This document shows, piece after piece, positions 7,813 through 16,895 of a stretch of DNA of 64,000 bases. Source of the stretch: an uncultured Christensenella sp. (GTDB lineage: Bacteria > Bacillota > Clostridia > Christensenellales > Borkfalkiaceae); NCBI GenBank assembly GCA_910577055.1, contig CAJTKX010000001.1, positions 434,001 through 498,000 of the forward strand, in the 5' to 3' direction. The translations under genes and the position numbers were made by a program. The notes under the pieces are model-generated. The model was not told the DNA's origin. It did not search any database and saw only the letters and a program-made list of their open reading frames with translations. Position 1 is the first letter of the stretch. Every line of letters starts with the position of its first letter.

Positions 7813-8934
7813 TCATCTCAATTTTTCCACTGTTATGCCGTCGGATATCGCAACATCGTAAAACTCTGCCTTGTAGCCCGTTTCGTTTTCGTATTTTTCG
7901 TAAACATAGTGCTTGAAGTCGTCCAATCCGCTTGTTTTTACAAGCGATACGGTGCAACCGCCGAACCCGCCGCCCATCATTCTCGAACCTAAGCACAAGG
8001 GGTGACACTGCGCAGCAAAAGCAAGCGCGTCAAGCTCCCTTCCCGTCACTTCGTAATTTTTGGAAAGCGACTCGTGCGATTTGTTGAGAAGAAGCCCCAA
8101 CATTTCAAGCTTACCCGCACGCAATGCCTTAACCGACTGCCGAACGCGTTCGCACTCGTCCACGACGTGGCGCACGCGGCGCCTTATCGGCATATCCAAC
8201 ATCAACGAATATTCCGAAAATTTTTGCGGAGTAATATCGGCAAGACAATTTATAGAAATGTACTTTCTTAGTATGGCAAGCGCCTCGTCCGTTTCTGCGC
8301 GACGTTCGTTGTATTTGCTTTCTACAAGGCTGTGCGGTTTTTTGCAGTTTGTAATTACCAAAGTACAATCGCCGAGATTCAATGGCAAATACTCGCAGTG
8401 CAGAGTATTACAGTCCAAAAGCATAGCTCTGTCTTTTTTACCGCAAGCCGAAGCGTATTGGTCCATAATTCCGCAATTTACGCCCGCAAACTCGATTTCG
8501 GCTTTTTGCGCGGCAAGGGCAATCTCAACTTTGTCAAAATTTTCGCCCGCAAGCGTTGCAAGGGCGGCAATCGTGCTTACCTCTATCGCCGCAGAGCTTG
8601 ACAGCCCGCTGCCGAAAGGAACGGTACAGTCCATAAACATATCGCAGCCTACTATTTTATGCCCCGCCCGTTGCCACATAAGCGCGCTGCCGGCTTGGTA
8701 GTTCCCGTACTTCAAATTTTTATAGCTTTCGAGCTTGTCGATTTCAAGCGTAACCCTATCGGGCAATGTGGACCAACTCAAATTTATGCAATTTGTACCG
8801 TTGAGGCGCACATATGCCGTGTTTTTGAGGGATATTGCCGCGGGTAAAACACTGCCGCCGCAGTAATCTATGTGCTCGCCGATGAGGTTAATTCTTCCAG
8901 CTGCCGAAACTTTAAAATCATATTTATCATTCAT
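7813..8934 (-). CDS. galK: Galactokinase
   Basis: Phosphorylates alpha-D-galactose with ATP, the first committed Leloir step. GHMP-kinase features are all visible: the galactokinase signature GRINLIGEHIDYCGG near residues 12-26, the ATP-binding Gly/Ser loop FGSGLSSSAAIEVS near 110, and the C-terminal motif GGGFGGCTVSLV near 325. I chose ATG 8934 (373 aa), which overlaps the galT stop by 8 bases and implies translational coupling. A TTG at 8946 in frame would add four residues, but it lies almost on top of its Shine-Dalgarno AAAGGGG. Cytoplasmic. Confidence 0.94.
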   Translation of the reverse strand: MNDKYDFKVSAAGRINLIGEHIDYCGGSVLPAAISLKNTAYVRLNGTNCINLSWSTLPDRVTLEIDKLESYKNLKYGNYQAGSALMWQRAGHKIVGCDMFMDCTVPFGSGLSSSAAIEVSTIAALATLAGENFDKVEIALAAQKAEIEFAGVNCGIMDQYASACGKKDRAMLLDCNTLHCEYLPLNLGDCTLVITNCKKPHSLVESKYNERRAETDEALAILRKYISINCLADITPQKFSEYSLMLDMPIRRRVRHVVDECERVRQSVKALRAGKLEMLGLLLNKSHESLSKNYEVTGRELDALAFAAQCHPLCLGSRMMGGGFGGCTVSLVKTSGLDDFKHYVYEKYENETGYKAEFYDVAISDGITVEKLR

Positions 8935-10297
8935 TTTCGAACCCAAGCCCCTTTAAAAACGTCAAAAATTGCTCCGTATCTTTAAAAACTGCGGTATTTT
9001 CAAGAATTCTGCCGCAAATACTGCCCAATTCCGTTTTTATTGCGGATTTTGCGCCCGCCTTTTTATTTGCCGCAAAAATTTCGGAAGCTTCGTCAAAAAC
9101 AAGCTTAAATGCGGCATATTCGGGGGGCAACGGCTTTTCTTGCTCGATAAATTTTTCAATTTCCGCCAGTTCTTCTTCAAGCCTTCCCGGCAAAATAAAC
9201 AGTCCTTGCGCTTCGATTAATCCGATACTTTCTTTCTTTATAACGTGAAATTCGGGATGAGCGTGAAATACTCCGTCGGGAAATTTTTCGGAAGTGACGT
9301 TATTTCTTAAAATAATGCTCATTTCGTAGCCGCGTTCGGTCTTGATAACCGTGGGACTTACCGCATTATGCGCTCCGTCGGCGTCAACGGCGACAATTCC
9401 GAGCGCCGAATTTTCATAATTTACCCAAGCTTTTCTTATAACCTCGCAAAGCGCAACGACTTCGTCCCTACGCTTAGAAACAAGGCGCACAACCGTACCC
9501 TTCCAATCAACTATTTCTGCGGTAATTGAGGGATATTCGGGGTGCAACAGGGTTAACTTGGCTTTTGCCTTGTGCATAGGCAGCACCTCGCCGCCGCCTT
9601 GAAAATGGTCGTGTGCGAGCACGCTGCCGCCTATTCCGGGCAACGGCGCGTTACAACCTATAAAGTAGTGCGGGAAGGTATCCACAAAATCTAAAAGTTT
9701 TTTAAAAGCGCTTTCGTCAACGTGCATGGGGGTGTGTTTGCAGTTAACCGCAATTCCGTGCTCGTTAAAGTAGCCGTAAGGCGAGTATTGCCAAAACCAA
9801 TCTTCTCCGTCGAGAGTAAGCCCTACCGTCCTTAAAGTGCGTTTGCTTCTTGCGCCGAACCCCTCGTTTTCACGACAAATGACGCACTTGCAAAAACCGC
9901 CGTCCACCTTATTCCCGCTTGCCGCCTTTTTGGGGTCGCGGAATTCGGGCTTTGCCTTGTTTACGGTTATGATAAGCCCTTCCGACTCGAACCGCGGGTT
10001 TTTGTCCAAAATGGCTTTTTTAACGTAGTCGTTTTTTACGCAATAGTCATAAAGCCAGTCGGTCGCCGCCTTGGTATTTGTCTTGCAAAGCTCGTTAAAT
10101 TTATCGCATATTGCCGCGGGGCTTAAACTAAGCTCTCCGTACACCTCGTCGCGCTTGTCGGGCGTGAGCTCGGCATCGCAGCCGTCAAGAATTTCAAGTA
10201 ATCTGTTCTTTTTATAGTTTACGTCCCTAATGTCAAGCCCAAGGTTTTCCAACGCGTAGGCAATTAAATTTTCAATTTGGTTGTGCAAAGCAGCCAT
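8927..10297 (-). CDS. galT: UDP-glucose--hexose-1-phosphate uridylyltransferase (Firmicutes type)
   Basis: Transfers UMP from UDP-glucose to galactose-1-phosphate. The 456-residue length and lack of similarity to the short E. coli form fit GalT class II of Bacillota. The active-site histidine block is visible as GGSVLAHDHFQGG near residue 215, with NCKHTPMHVDESAF just upstream. A Cys pair (CKCVICRENE) may bind metal. ATG 10297 is preferred (GGTGGAG, 5-base spacing) over GTG 10303. The gene overlaps galK and follows the GH2 gene by 35 bases within one operon. Confidence 0.93.
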   Translation of the reverse strand: MAALHNQIENLIAYALENLGLDIRDVNYKKNRLLEILDGCDAELTPDKRDEVYGELSLSPAAICDKFNELCKTNTKAATDWLYDYCVKNDYVKKAILDKNPRFESEGLIITVNKAKPEFRDPKKAASGNKVDGGFCKCVICRENEGFGARSKRTLRTVGLTLDGEDWFWQYSPYGYFNEHGIAVNCKHTPMHVDESAFKKLLDFVDTFPHYFIGCNAPLPGIGGSVLAHDHFQGGGEVLPMHKAKAKLTLLHPEYPSITAEIVDWKGTVVRLVSKRRDEVVALCEVIRKAWVNYENSALGIVAVDADGAHNAVSPTVIKTERGYEMSIILRNNVTSEKFPDGVFHAHPEFHVIKKESIGLIEAQGLFILPGRLEEELAEIEKFIEQEKPLPPEYAAFKLVFDEASEIFAANKKAGAKSAIKTELGSICGRILENTAVFKDTEQFLTFLKGLGFENE

Positions 10298-10332
10298 TGT
10301 CACTCCACCGCCTTATCGCAGTTTGCGCCGCG

Positions 10333-12066
10333 CTATTTTTTGTTGCCGAAAATTTCATTAAGTACAGACATATCGAGTTTGGGTTTGCGGTCCGCGTCAA
10401 GCAATCCGTTTACCTCTTGCTGGACATCGGTAAGCTGCGTATAGCAAAAGCCTTGAAAGCCGCACTCGTAAACGCCTTTTAAAAGATTGTTAAGACGGGA
10501 AATAAATTCCTCTTCGTCCTCAGCCCCGTCATTGTATCCCCAATTACCGTTCGTTGAAGAATTTTTTAAGGCGATGCCGCCGAACTCGGTAAATAAAACG
10601 GGCTGTCCCGAATAAGCGCACCCCTCTGCCATAAGTTTTCTCCCCGCGGGGTAAACCGCGTCAAGATTTTCGGAGGCGTACTTGCTTGCAAATTCCGAGC
10701 TGTCGTAAGCGTAATCGTGAATGGAAATGACGTCGGTTAAATCGATATTTTCCCACCCGTCGTTTGTGGAAACAAGACGGCTTGCGTCCATAGCCTTGGT
10801 TATGAAATAAAGCGAACGCGCGTAATTTTGCTGTGCGGATTGGTTTAAAATTTTCCTTACGCCCCAACTTTCGTTTAGTGGAACGTAGCATATTATGCTT
10901 GCAAAGTTGCGCATATGGGTGATGACGTTTTGCCATTCGGAAAGCTGTAACCTCATCTCGCGCGAATTGAAATTATAAGCCGAGGGCATTTCGCACCAAG
11001 TCAAAAAGCCCATTTCGTCGGCGTAGTAATAGTAATAAGGGTCTTCTATCTTCTGATGCTTTCGCGCGCCGTTGAAGCCCATTTTTTTTGCGAATTCGAT
11101 ATCCTTTTTAAGCGCTTCGCAAGAGGGCGGCGTCAGCCCGCTTTCCTTCCAATATCCTTGGTCTAAAATAAGTCTTTGGTAAAGCCTTTTGTTGTTAAGA
11201 CATATATTCCCGCACTCATCTATCGAAATTTTCCGCATTCCGAGGCGAGTGTGAATAACGTCGATAACTTTTCCGTTTTTTAAAAGACTGATGTCCAACC
11301 CGAAAAGCGTGGGGTTTTCGGGCGACCAGAAAAGTTTTTCGTCCACGAAGTCGTCTTCCATTAGTTTTACGCAGTAGCGCGTTTGCTTACCATCGAGCGT
11401 GAGCAACTGTTTTTTGTAAAGCTCGCCCCTTAAATACACATTTATTTCCGCGCTGTCGGCAACGCCGTACAACGTGGTTATTTCACCCGTAAAGCAACAG
11501 TTGTCGATATCGGGTTCGGCGTAATACTCTTCTATACAGTCGTCCACAAACGTTTCTATCCAAACGCTTTGCCAAATACCGGTATTCGGCGCATACCAAC
11601 AGCCGAACGGTTTACCCGTCCAACTCTGTTTGCCGCGCGGCACCGTGGGGTCCGCGGGGTCGTAGCAACGAACCGTTACGGTGTTTTTACCCCCTATCGA
11701 TACGCTGTCGGTTACATCCGCAGAAAACGGCGTGAAACCGCCGACGTGGTTTACAACGTGGTTACCGTTTACCCATACGTCGGTTATGTAATCGCTTGCG
11801 TTAAAGCAAAGCAATATGCGTTTATCGCAAAACTGTTTGTCTAGTTCGAACGTTCTTTTATACCATACCGTTGAATGCGGTGCGGTTTCGCCGATTCCGC
11901 TTGCTTTATATTCGTATGTGAACGGCACGAGAATTTTCCTATCGAACGCATCGTCACGGGGGATAGACGCGCACTCCGCGAAGCAGAAATCCCACTCCCC
12001 GTTAAGAGGTATCCATTCGTCGCGTTTCATTTGGGGTCTGGGGTATTCGGTCTTTAAATATTTCAT
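10333..12066 (-). CDS. Glycoside hydrolase family 2 enzyme (beta-galactosidase/beta-glucuronidase-like)
   Basis: Predicted cytoplasmic retaining beta-glycosidase of 577 residues. The order is a jelly-roll sugar-binding domain (HSTVWYKRTFEL, VWVNGNHVVNHVGGF, about residues 10-165), an Ig-like domain (about 170-275), then a TIM barrel with acid/base glutamate in VPLNESWG and nucleophile glutamate in LFTEFGG. It lacks the C-terminal domains of LacZ (about 1000 aa), so its size is closer to beta-glucuronidase or short GH2 galactosidases. I start at ATG 12066 (AAAGGAATTATT upstream), 10 bases after the GH36 gene; a 24-residue upstream extension overlaps that gene and has no support. Context with galK, galT and GH36 favours beta-galactosidase activity, but this is inference. 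Confidence 0.88.
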   Translation of the reverse strand: MKYLKTEYPRPQMKRDEWIPLNGEWDFCFAECASIPRDDAFDRKILVPFTYEYKASGIGETAPHSTVWYKRTFELDKQFCDKRILLCFNASDYITDVWVNGNHVVNHVGGFTPFSADVTDSVSIGGKNTVTVRCYDPADPTVPRGKQSWTGKPFGCWYAPNTGIWQSVWIETFVDDCIEEYYAEPDIDNCCFTGEITTLYGVADSAEINVYLRGELYKKQLLTLDGKQTRYCVKLMEDDFVDEKLFWSPENPTLFGLDISLLKNGKVIDVIHTRLGMRKISIDECGNICLNNKRLYQRLILDQGYWKESGLTPPSCEALKKDIEFAKKMGFNGARKHQKIEDPYYYYYADEMGFLTWCEMPSAYNFNSREMRLQLSEWQNVITHMRNFASIICYVPLNESWGVRKILNQSAQQNYARSLYFITKAMDASRLVSTNDGWENIDLTDVISIHDYAYDSSEFASKYASENLDAVYPAGRKLMAEGCAYSGQPVLFTEFGGIALKNSSTNGNWGYNDGAEDEEEFISRLNNLLKGVYECGFQGFCYTQLTDVQQEVNGLLDADRKPKLDMSVLNEIFGNKK

Positions 12067-12076
12067 AATAATTCCT

Positions 12077-14188
12077 TTAATTTTCAGTGCGTTCAATGTG
12101 CAGAATTTCCGCGCCGAAATCTTCGCCGTAAACTTCAAGGCAAAGTCCGCCGTACATCAAATCCGCACCCGTGCATTTTACATTTTTTTCTTTAACGTAA
12201 TACATAGCGGTTGCGTCAAGCCCTTTCAGCCTTACCCTTTCAAGCGGCATATTGCAAACGTTCAATCCACGCATAAACACGACGTAAGCTTTGCTTTTAT
12301 CCTCGGAAACGACTTCTTCGCAGAAAACTCCGTTTTCAAATGGGCTGATAAGCCTATACAAGTCGCCTTTAAGAATGACTTCCGCGTCTTTTCGGTAAAG
12401 CGCCGTTTGTTCGGCAATTTGCTTGCGTTCCTCTTCGCTTATCTCCGCGACGTTCAGCTCGTAACCGAGGCAACCGAGTGAAGCTATTGCGCCGCGAGTA
12501 TGGAAGGAAAGAGTTCTTCCCGTCTGATGATTGGGGCAGACTGAAACGTGATTGGAAAGGGTCTGCAAAGGATAGCAAAGCGAAGCGCCGTATTGAACGT
12601 GGGCGCGTTCAAACGCGTCGGTGTCGTCGCTAGTCCAAATCATAGGGCTGTAATACAGCATCGCGGGGTCGAATCTACCGCCGCCCGAGGAGCACCCCTC
12701 AATAAGCACGTCGGGAAACGCCTTAGTCAACTTTTCGTACAGAGAGTACACTCCTTTTACAAAGCCGAGGTATTTCTCTGCGGAAACCACGTCCGAAAGG
12801 GGTCTGTTCATATCCCATTTTACATAGGAGATATCGTATGAAGAGAGAATTTCGCTCATCATTTTAAACACGCTGTCAACCACTTCCGCCCGCGAAAAAT
12901 CGAGCGTAAACTGATTGCGCATACGAATACCCTCGCGCCCATCGGTTTTAAGCGCCCAATCGGGGTGAGCCTTATACATTTCGCTATCGGGGTTAACCGC
13001 CTCCGGCTCGAACCAAATTCCGAACTTCAAGCTGTGTTTTTTACAGCGGGAAATCAACGGGTCAAGCCCGTGCGGCAACTTGTTTTTATCGATAAACCAA
13101 TCCCCGAGGGAACTTGTATCGTTGTCGCGGCGTCCGAACCAACCGTCGTCAAGCACTACCGTATCTATGCCAAGCCCTTTAGCTCCGTCAATAAATTTAA
13201 GCAGTTTGTCTTCATTGAAATCGAAGTAGCAGCTTTCCCAACTGTTTACCACAACCGGACGTATCTTATCCGCAAAAGCGGGATTAATAAGATTTTTTCT
13301 GTAAAGTCTGTGGAATTTGCGACTCATACCGCCAAGCCCGCAGTCCGAATAAACAATCACCGCCTCGGGCGAAGAGAAAATTTCTCCTTTCCCCAACGCG
13401 ATACCGCCATGCATTATTTTTGCGCCGATATTCACGCGTAGTTGAGATTTTTCATCGCTTTCGCACTCGATTTCGAAGTTGCCGCTGTAAATAAGATTTA
13501 AGCCGAAAACTTCGCCGTTTTCTTCCCCCGCCGAATATTCCGCGACGGTGACAAACGGATTGTGTTGGTGGCTTGTAACCCCGCGCACGGAAGAAAAGGT
13601 TTTTACCCCGCAAGTTGCGGCAGCGCGGACAATATTGCACTCTCTGCCCCACCGTCCGTTTAATCCGATTAAATCGTACCGACCTTTGGGAAATTCCACA
13701 CACGCCGACGAAAGTTTATCTAAATACAAAACGGATTTGCCGAGATTTTTAATTTCGCTTCTGCGTGCAAGACCGTTTTCGAATACGGTGTAATACAGAT
13801 ACATTTCGGCGTTTAAAACATCGTCCTTTAAGGTAATTTTAAGCGTTTCGCCGCCATCGCGCAAAGAAGGCATACCGAAGTTAGGCTTTGTCGGTAGAAT
13901 TTCGTATCCGCAGTAAGTAAAGTCGGCGGATATCGTCTTTTCGCTACGGACAACTGCCGCGGGAACGCGGAAATCGCCCCTACCGCTTTCGGGCATTTCA
14001 AACTGAGCGGCATCACGGCCGCAATTTATCAAAAGCCCCCGCCCTAAGACAGATTGAGTTGCAATTTCTTCGGAAACAGTGAGCGCTTTGCCGAAGTACG
14101 AGTGGTAAAGCTTGCCTTCCTTAACGTAAAATGAATAGGAAAAATCGCCGTTAGTCAGATGAAATATTTTATCGAGTATCTGTATCAT
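12077..14188 (-). CDS. Alpha-galactosidase, GH36
   Basis: Retaining exo-alpha-galactosidase of 703 residues, the usual size for bacterial GH36. An N-terminal beta-supersandwich precedes a TIM barrel with VVLDDGWFGRRDND near residue 340, the nucleophile motif YVKWDMNR near 455, and the acid/base motif WTSDDTDAFER near 525, preceded by EGCSSGGGRFD. There is no signal peptide, so it acts on imported alpha-galactosides in the cytoplasm and releases galactose for galK. The start follows AAAAAGGAAAAGAA. It is 12 bases downstream of the SGNH lipoprotein and 10 bases before the GH2 gene. Confidence 0.93.
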   Translation of the reverse strand: MIQILDKIFHLTNGDFSYSFYVKEGKLYHSYFGKALTVSEEIATQSVLGRGLLINCGRDAAQFEMPESGRGDFRVPAAVVRSEKTISADFTYCGYEILPTKPNFGMPSLRDGGETLKITLKDDVLNAEMYLYYTVFENGLARRSEIKNLGKSVLYLDKLSSACVEFPKGRYDLIGLNGRWGRECNIVRAAATCGVKTFSSVRGVTSHQHNPFVTVAEYSAGEENGEVFGLNLIYSGNFEIECESDEKSQLRVNIGAKIMHGGIALGKGEIFSSPEAVIVYSDCGLGGMSRKFHRLYRKNLINPAFADKIRPVVVNSWESCYFDFNEDKLLKFIDGAKGLGIDTVVLDDGWFGRRDNDTSSLGDWFIDKNKLPHGLDPLISRCKKHSLKFGIWFEPEAVNPDSEMYKAHPDWALKTDGREGIRMRNQFTLDFSRAEVVDSVFKMMSEILSSYDISYVKWDMNRPLSDVVSAEKYLGFVKGVYSLYEKLTKAFPDVLIEGCSSGGGRFDPAMLYYSPMIWTSDDTDAFERAHVQYGASLCYPLQTLSNHVSVCPNHQTGRTLSFHTRGAIASLGCLGYELNVAEISEEERKQIAEQTALYRKDAEVILKGDLYRLISPFENGVFCEEVVSEDKSKAYVVFMRGLNVCNMPLERVRLKGLDATAMYYVKEKNVKCTGADLMYGGLCLEVYGEDFGAEILHIERTEN

Positions 14189-14200
14189 TTCTTTTCCTTT

Positions 14201-15232
14201 TTAGTTTTTATCGAGTATGTCTATGCCCGCCGAGTACAACGCGTCTACAAATACTCCGTATTCCTCGGCTTTGACGTGCGTTCCGTCCGATTTCATCATC
14301 CAAAATTTCACTTCGGGATTGGTATCGACTATCGTTATCCAATCCTTGCCTTTACCCCACTCAATCATATTGGCGTTTATGCCGTGAACGGTATCATACC
14401 GTTCTTGCGCACCATCGTATACACGGTCGGTTATGGTAAACCAATAAATGTTTGTATCGGGGAATTTATTGTGCATAAGCGTGAAAATTCTTTGAAGGGA
14501 AGACGTCACGCGTGCAGTCATATACTCCGTATCTGTGTTGTCGGTGTTGTAAACATCGTTTGTGCCGACATGCATAACTATATTTTTGGGGTTTTTGGGG
14601 CTTGTTTCGGTAAAAATAAGAGGAAGCAATGTTTCCCAAGTGAAACTGTCCGAACCGCCTATACCCCAACAAAGGGCGTCCTTATCACCGTAAAAATTTT
14701 CAAACTCAGTGAAAAACCCCGGGTCCATATACGAGTCGCCTATAAACAACGTTGTCTTGTTCTCGTTGCCGGATACGTCCCACTCGAATTGACAAGCGTC
14801 GGGTTGACGTCTGCAATCGAGCCAAATATGAACGCCGTCGTTATTGCTGCTTCTTACTAATTGGAAACACTCGTCGCTTTTATCAACTTCCTCGCAATAA
14901 ACTTTGAAGTTCGTTTCATAGTGCGCGGAGGTTACTTTGACCGTGGCAACGCCCGCAGTAAGCGCCGTAACCGTTCTGGCCGTTTCGGATAGGCTGATTT
15001 TTGTAGCATCGTATTCGAACGACAGCTCCTCGGCGTAGGCGGGGTCCTCGAACACGGGGGTAAACTCCGATGCGGGATAACCTTTCCAAGCGTAAACGTC
15101 GCATACGGAAAACGCGTAGTTAGGCTCAGCGTCTGAACCATTGTCGCCCTCACCTGGATTTACACAACCGCACAACCCGATTGAAATACACATTGTTGCT
15201 GCAACAGCAGATGCAAAAACTTTCTTTTTCAT
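14201..15232 (-). CDS. Ig-like/SGNH hydrolase lipoprotein (putative acetylesterase)
   Basis: 343-residue exported protein. The signal peptide ends at lipobox GLCGC near residue 22. Residues about 45-112 resemble a bacterial Ig-like (BIG2) domain (motif ISLSETARTVTALTAG). An SGNH domain follows with block I LFIGDSYMD, block II WGIGGSDSFTWE, block III HVGTND and the C-terminal DGTHVKAEEY block. It is probably an extracellular carbohydrate esterase removing acetyl groups before uptake; the exact ester is unknown. It shares its SGNH pattern with the cytoplasmic protein at 6689-7753. Embedded in the transport/hydrolase operon with 12-base gaps on each side. Confidence 0.8.
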   Translation of the reverse strand: MKKKVFASAVAATMCISIGLCGCVNPGEGDNGSDAEPNYAFSVCDVYAWKGYPASEFTPVFEDPAYAEELSFEYDATKISLSETARTVTALTAGVATVKVTSAHYETNFKVYCEEVDKSDECFQLVRSSNNDGVHIWLDCRRQPDACQFEWDVSGNENKTTLFIGDSYMDPGFFTEFENFYGDKDALCWGIGGSDSFTWETLLPLIFTETSPKNPKNIVMHVGTNDVYNTDNTDTEYMTARVTSSLQRIFTLMHNKFPDTNIYWFTITDRVYDGAQERYDTVHGINANMIEWGKGKDWITIVDTNPEVKFWMMKSDGTHVKAEEYGVFVDALYSAGIDILDKN

Positions 15233-15244
15233 AATTTACTCCTA

Positions 15245-16888
15245 TTAAATGACGCGTTCGCCGCTTATTTTATCGAAAAGTTTGAGCTTATCCATATTGA
15301 AACAGATTTCTATTTCATCTCCCGTTTTGATTATGCGCCCAAGCCCCGTTTTCATTATGATGCGGGAGCCGAACAAATCGAAATAAATACAGTATTCGCT
15401 GCCGAGCAGCTCTACAAAGCTTGCAGTTGCGCGAACGGGTTCGCTCTTATTCCCTTTGAAATCTTCGTAGAAATGAATATCCTCGGGGCGAATACCTATA
15501 AACGCATTTGTCTGCGCGCCTTCCGCGCTATACAGCCCAAGATACTTCCGAATTATCTGCAAATTCTGTTCGTTCAAAGGAACTTCGGGTTCCTTTTTCT
15601 TTTTCTTCTTTTTGCCAATCTCTACCGGTTCTTTTTCCTTATTGACGAACGCGCCCGCGGAATCGAACTTTTTAAGCGTGCCCGAAATCTGCAAGTCGGT
15701 ATTGTCAACCTCTTGCTTGACATGCAACAAGTCGCGCTTTAAGGTTTTCAAATCGAGGTTGTCGAGGTTGGACATAAGCGCTTCCGCCTCGCCGTCTCCG
15801 AATCTGATAAATCCCTTTTGCACAGACAGCGTTTTAAGTGCGGCACAAATCTCCTCGAGACGGGCTTTGAGTTCGTCTTGATTGAGCTTTTTAAGCTCTG
15901 CAATAAGCTTTTGAATCAAATCGCAAGCGGCTTTTTCTTCGATAAGCTGAGCTTTCGTTTCAAAGTCTTTAAAAAATTCCGCGCGCCTTGCAATGTGCTT
16001 TGCGTAAGTTTCGTGATAGTCGCCTTTAAGCGTAACGGCGCCGTTTTCCGTTTTAAGCTTGCCGCCCGTAACGTCTGCGGAAAATACGTTCATGGGAGGG
16101 TTCCCTATAAACGTTGCCACAAACACGTTTTGGGGGTCGTTGTAAATTTCCAAAGGGCTGCCGGTTTGCTGTACAAGCCCCTTGTTCATAATGACAATTC
16201 TGTCCGCCATTGTCATGGCTTCGGTTTGGTCGTGAGTTACATAAATTGTCGTCGCATTGATACGTTTGTGAAGATTGACTATTTCGCTGCGCATCTGCAC
16301 GCGGAGCTTTGCGTCAAGGTTAGATAATGGTTCGTCCATAAGGAACAGCTTAGCGTTTCTTACGGTCGCTCTGCCTAACGCCACGCGCTGCATCTGTCCG
16401 CCGGAAAGCTCGCGGGGCTTTCTGTCAAGATATGGTCCGAGGTCAAGCATTTTCGCCGCTTCGAAAACCTTTTGCTTTATCTCTTCCTTAGGAACGCGGC
16501 GAGCTTTCAAGCCGAAACCTATATTGTCGTATACAGTCATATTGGGGTAAAGCGCATAGCTTTGGAAAACCATTGCTATATCCCTATCCTTGCTTTCGAG
16601 GTAGTTTGACAAAACGCTGTCTATATACAGAAAACCCGATGTAATCTCTTCAAGCCCCGCAATCATTCTCAACGTAGTGGATTTACCGCAGCCCGAAGGT
16701 CCGACAAGCACGATAAACTCGTTCTTTTTTACGGAAAGATTGAAGTCGAAAACAGCTTGAACGCGGTTGTCGTAAACCTTATCGATATTTCTGAGGACAA
16801 CAAAACCGTCCACATCGTCGTCTATAATTCTTTTATTGTTAGCAAGATAAATAGCCCTTGCTTCTTTTTGGGAAACTTTCTTTTCCAT
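15245..16888 (-). CDS. Sugar ABC transporter ATPase (MalK/MsmK/UgpC type) with a large insertion
   Basis: Energises import through the two adjacent permeases. Walker A is VGPSGCGKSTT, the signature LSGGQMQRVALGRA, Walker B LFLMDEPLSNLDAKL, and the H-loop VTHDQTEA. The start is ATG 16888 (AAGGG upstream); the frame extends to 16921 but would overlap the permease gene. At 547 residues it is about 175 longer than MalK-type ATPases. The extra sequence lies between the first OB-fold strand (FSADVTGGKLK, about residue 285) and the TOBE restart (FIGIRPEDIHF, about 465). It is charged, probably helical/coiled coil, and ends in a run of seven lysines. The insertion is directly visible; its function is unknown. 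Confidence 0.92.
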   Translation of the reverse strand: MEKKVSQKEARAIYLANNKRIIDDDVDGFVVLRNIDKVYDNRVQAVFDFNLSVKKNEFIVLVGPSGCGKSTTLRMIAGLEEITSGFLYIDSVLSNYLESKDRDIAMVFQSYALYPNMTVYDNIGFGLKARRVPKEEIKQKVFEAAKMLDLGPYLDRKPRELSGGQMQRVALGRATVRNAKLFLMDEPLSNLDAKLRVQMRSEIVNLHKRINATTIYVTHDQTEAMTMADRIVIMNKGLVQQTGSPLEIYNDPQNVFVATFIGNPPMNVFSADVTGGKLKTENGAVTLKGDYHETYAKHIARRAEFFKDFETKAQLIEEKAACDLIQKLIAELKKLNQDELKARLEEICAALKTLSVQKGFIRFGDGEAEALMSNLDNLDLKTLKRDLLHVKQEVDNTDLQISGTLKKFDSAGAFVNKEKEPVEIGKKKKKKKEPEVPLNEQNLQIIRKYLGLYSAEGAQTNAFIGIRPEDIHFYEDFKGNKSEPVRATASFVELLGSEYCIYFDLFGSRIIMKTGLGRIIKTGDEIEICFNMDKLKLFDKISGERVI

Positions 16889-16895
16889 AATCAAA

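Noticed and set aside
8060..8701. Plus-strand frame of 213 codons opposite galK
   Set aside because: Shadow of galK; no ribosome site, low-complexity Ser/Arg composition.
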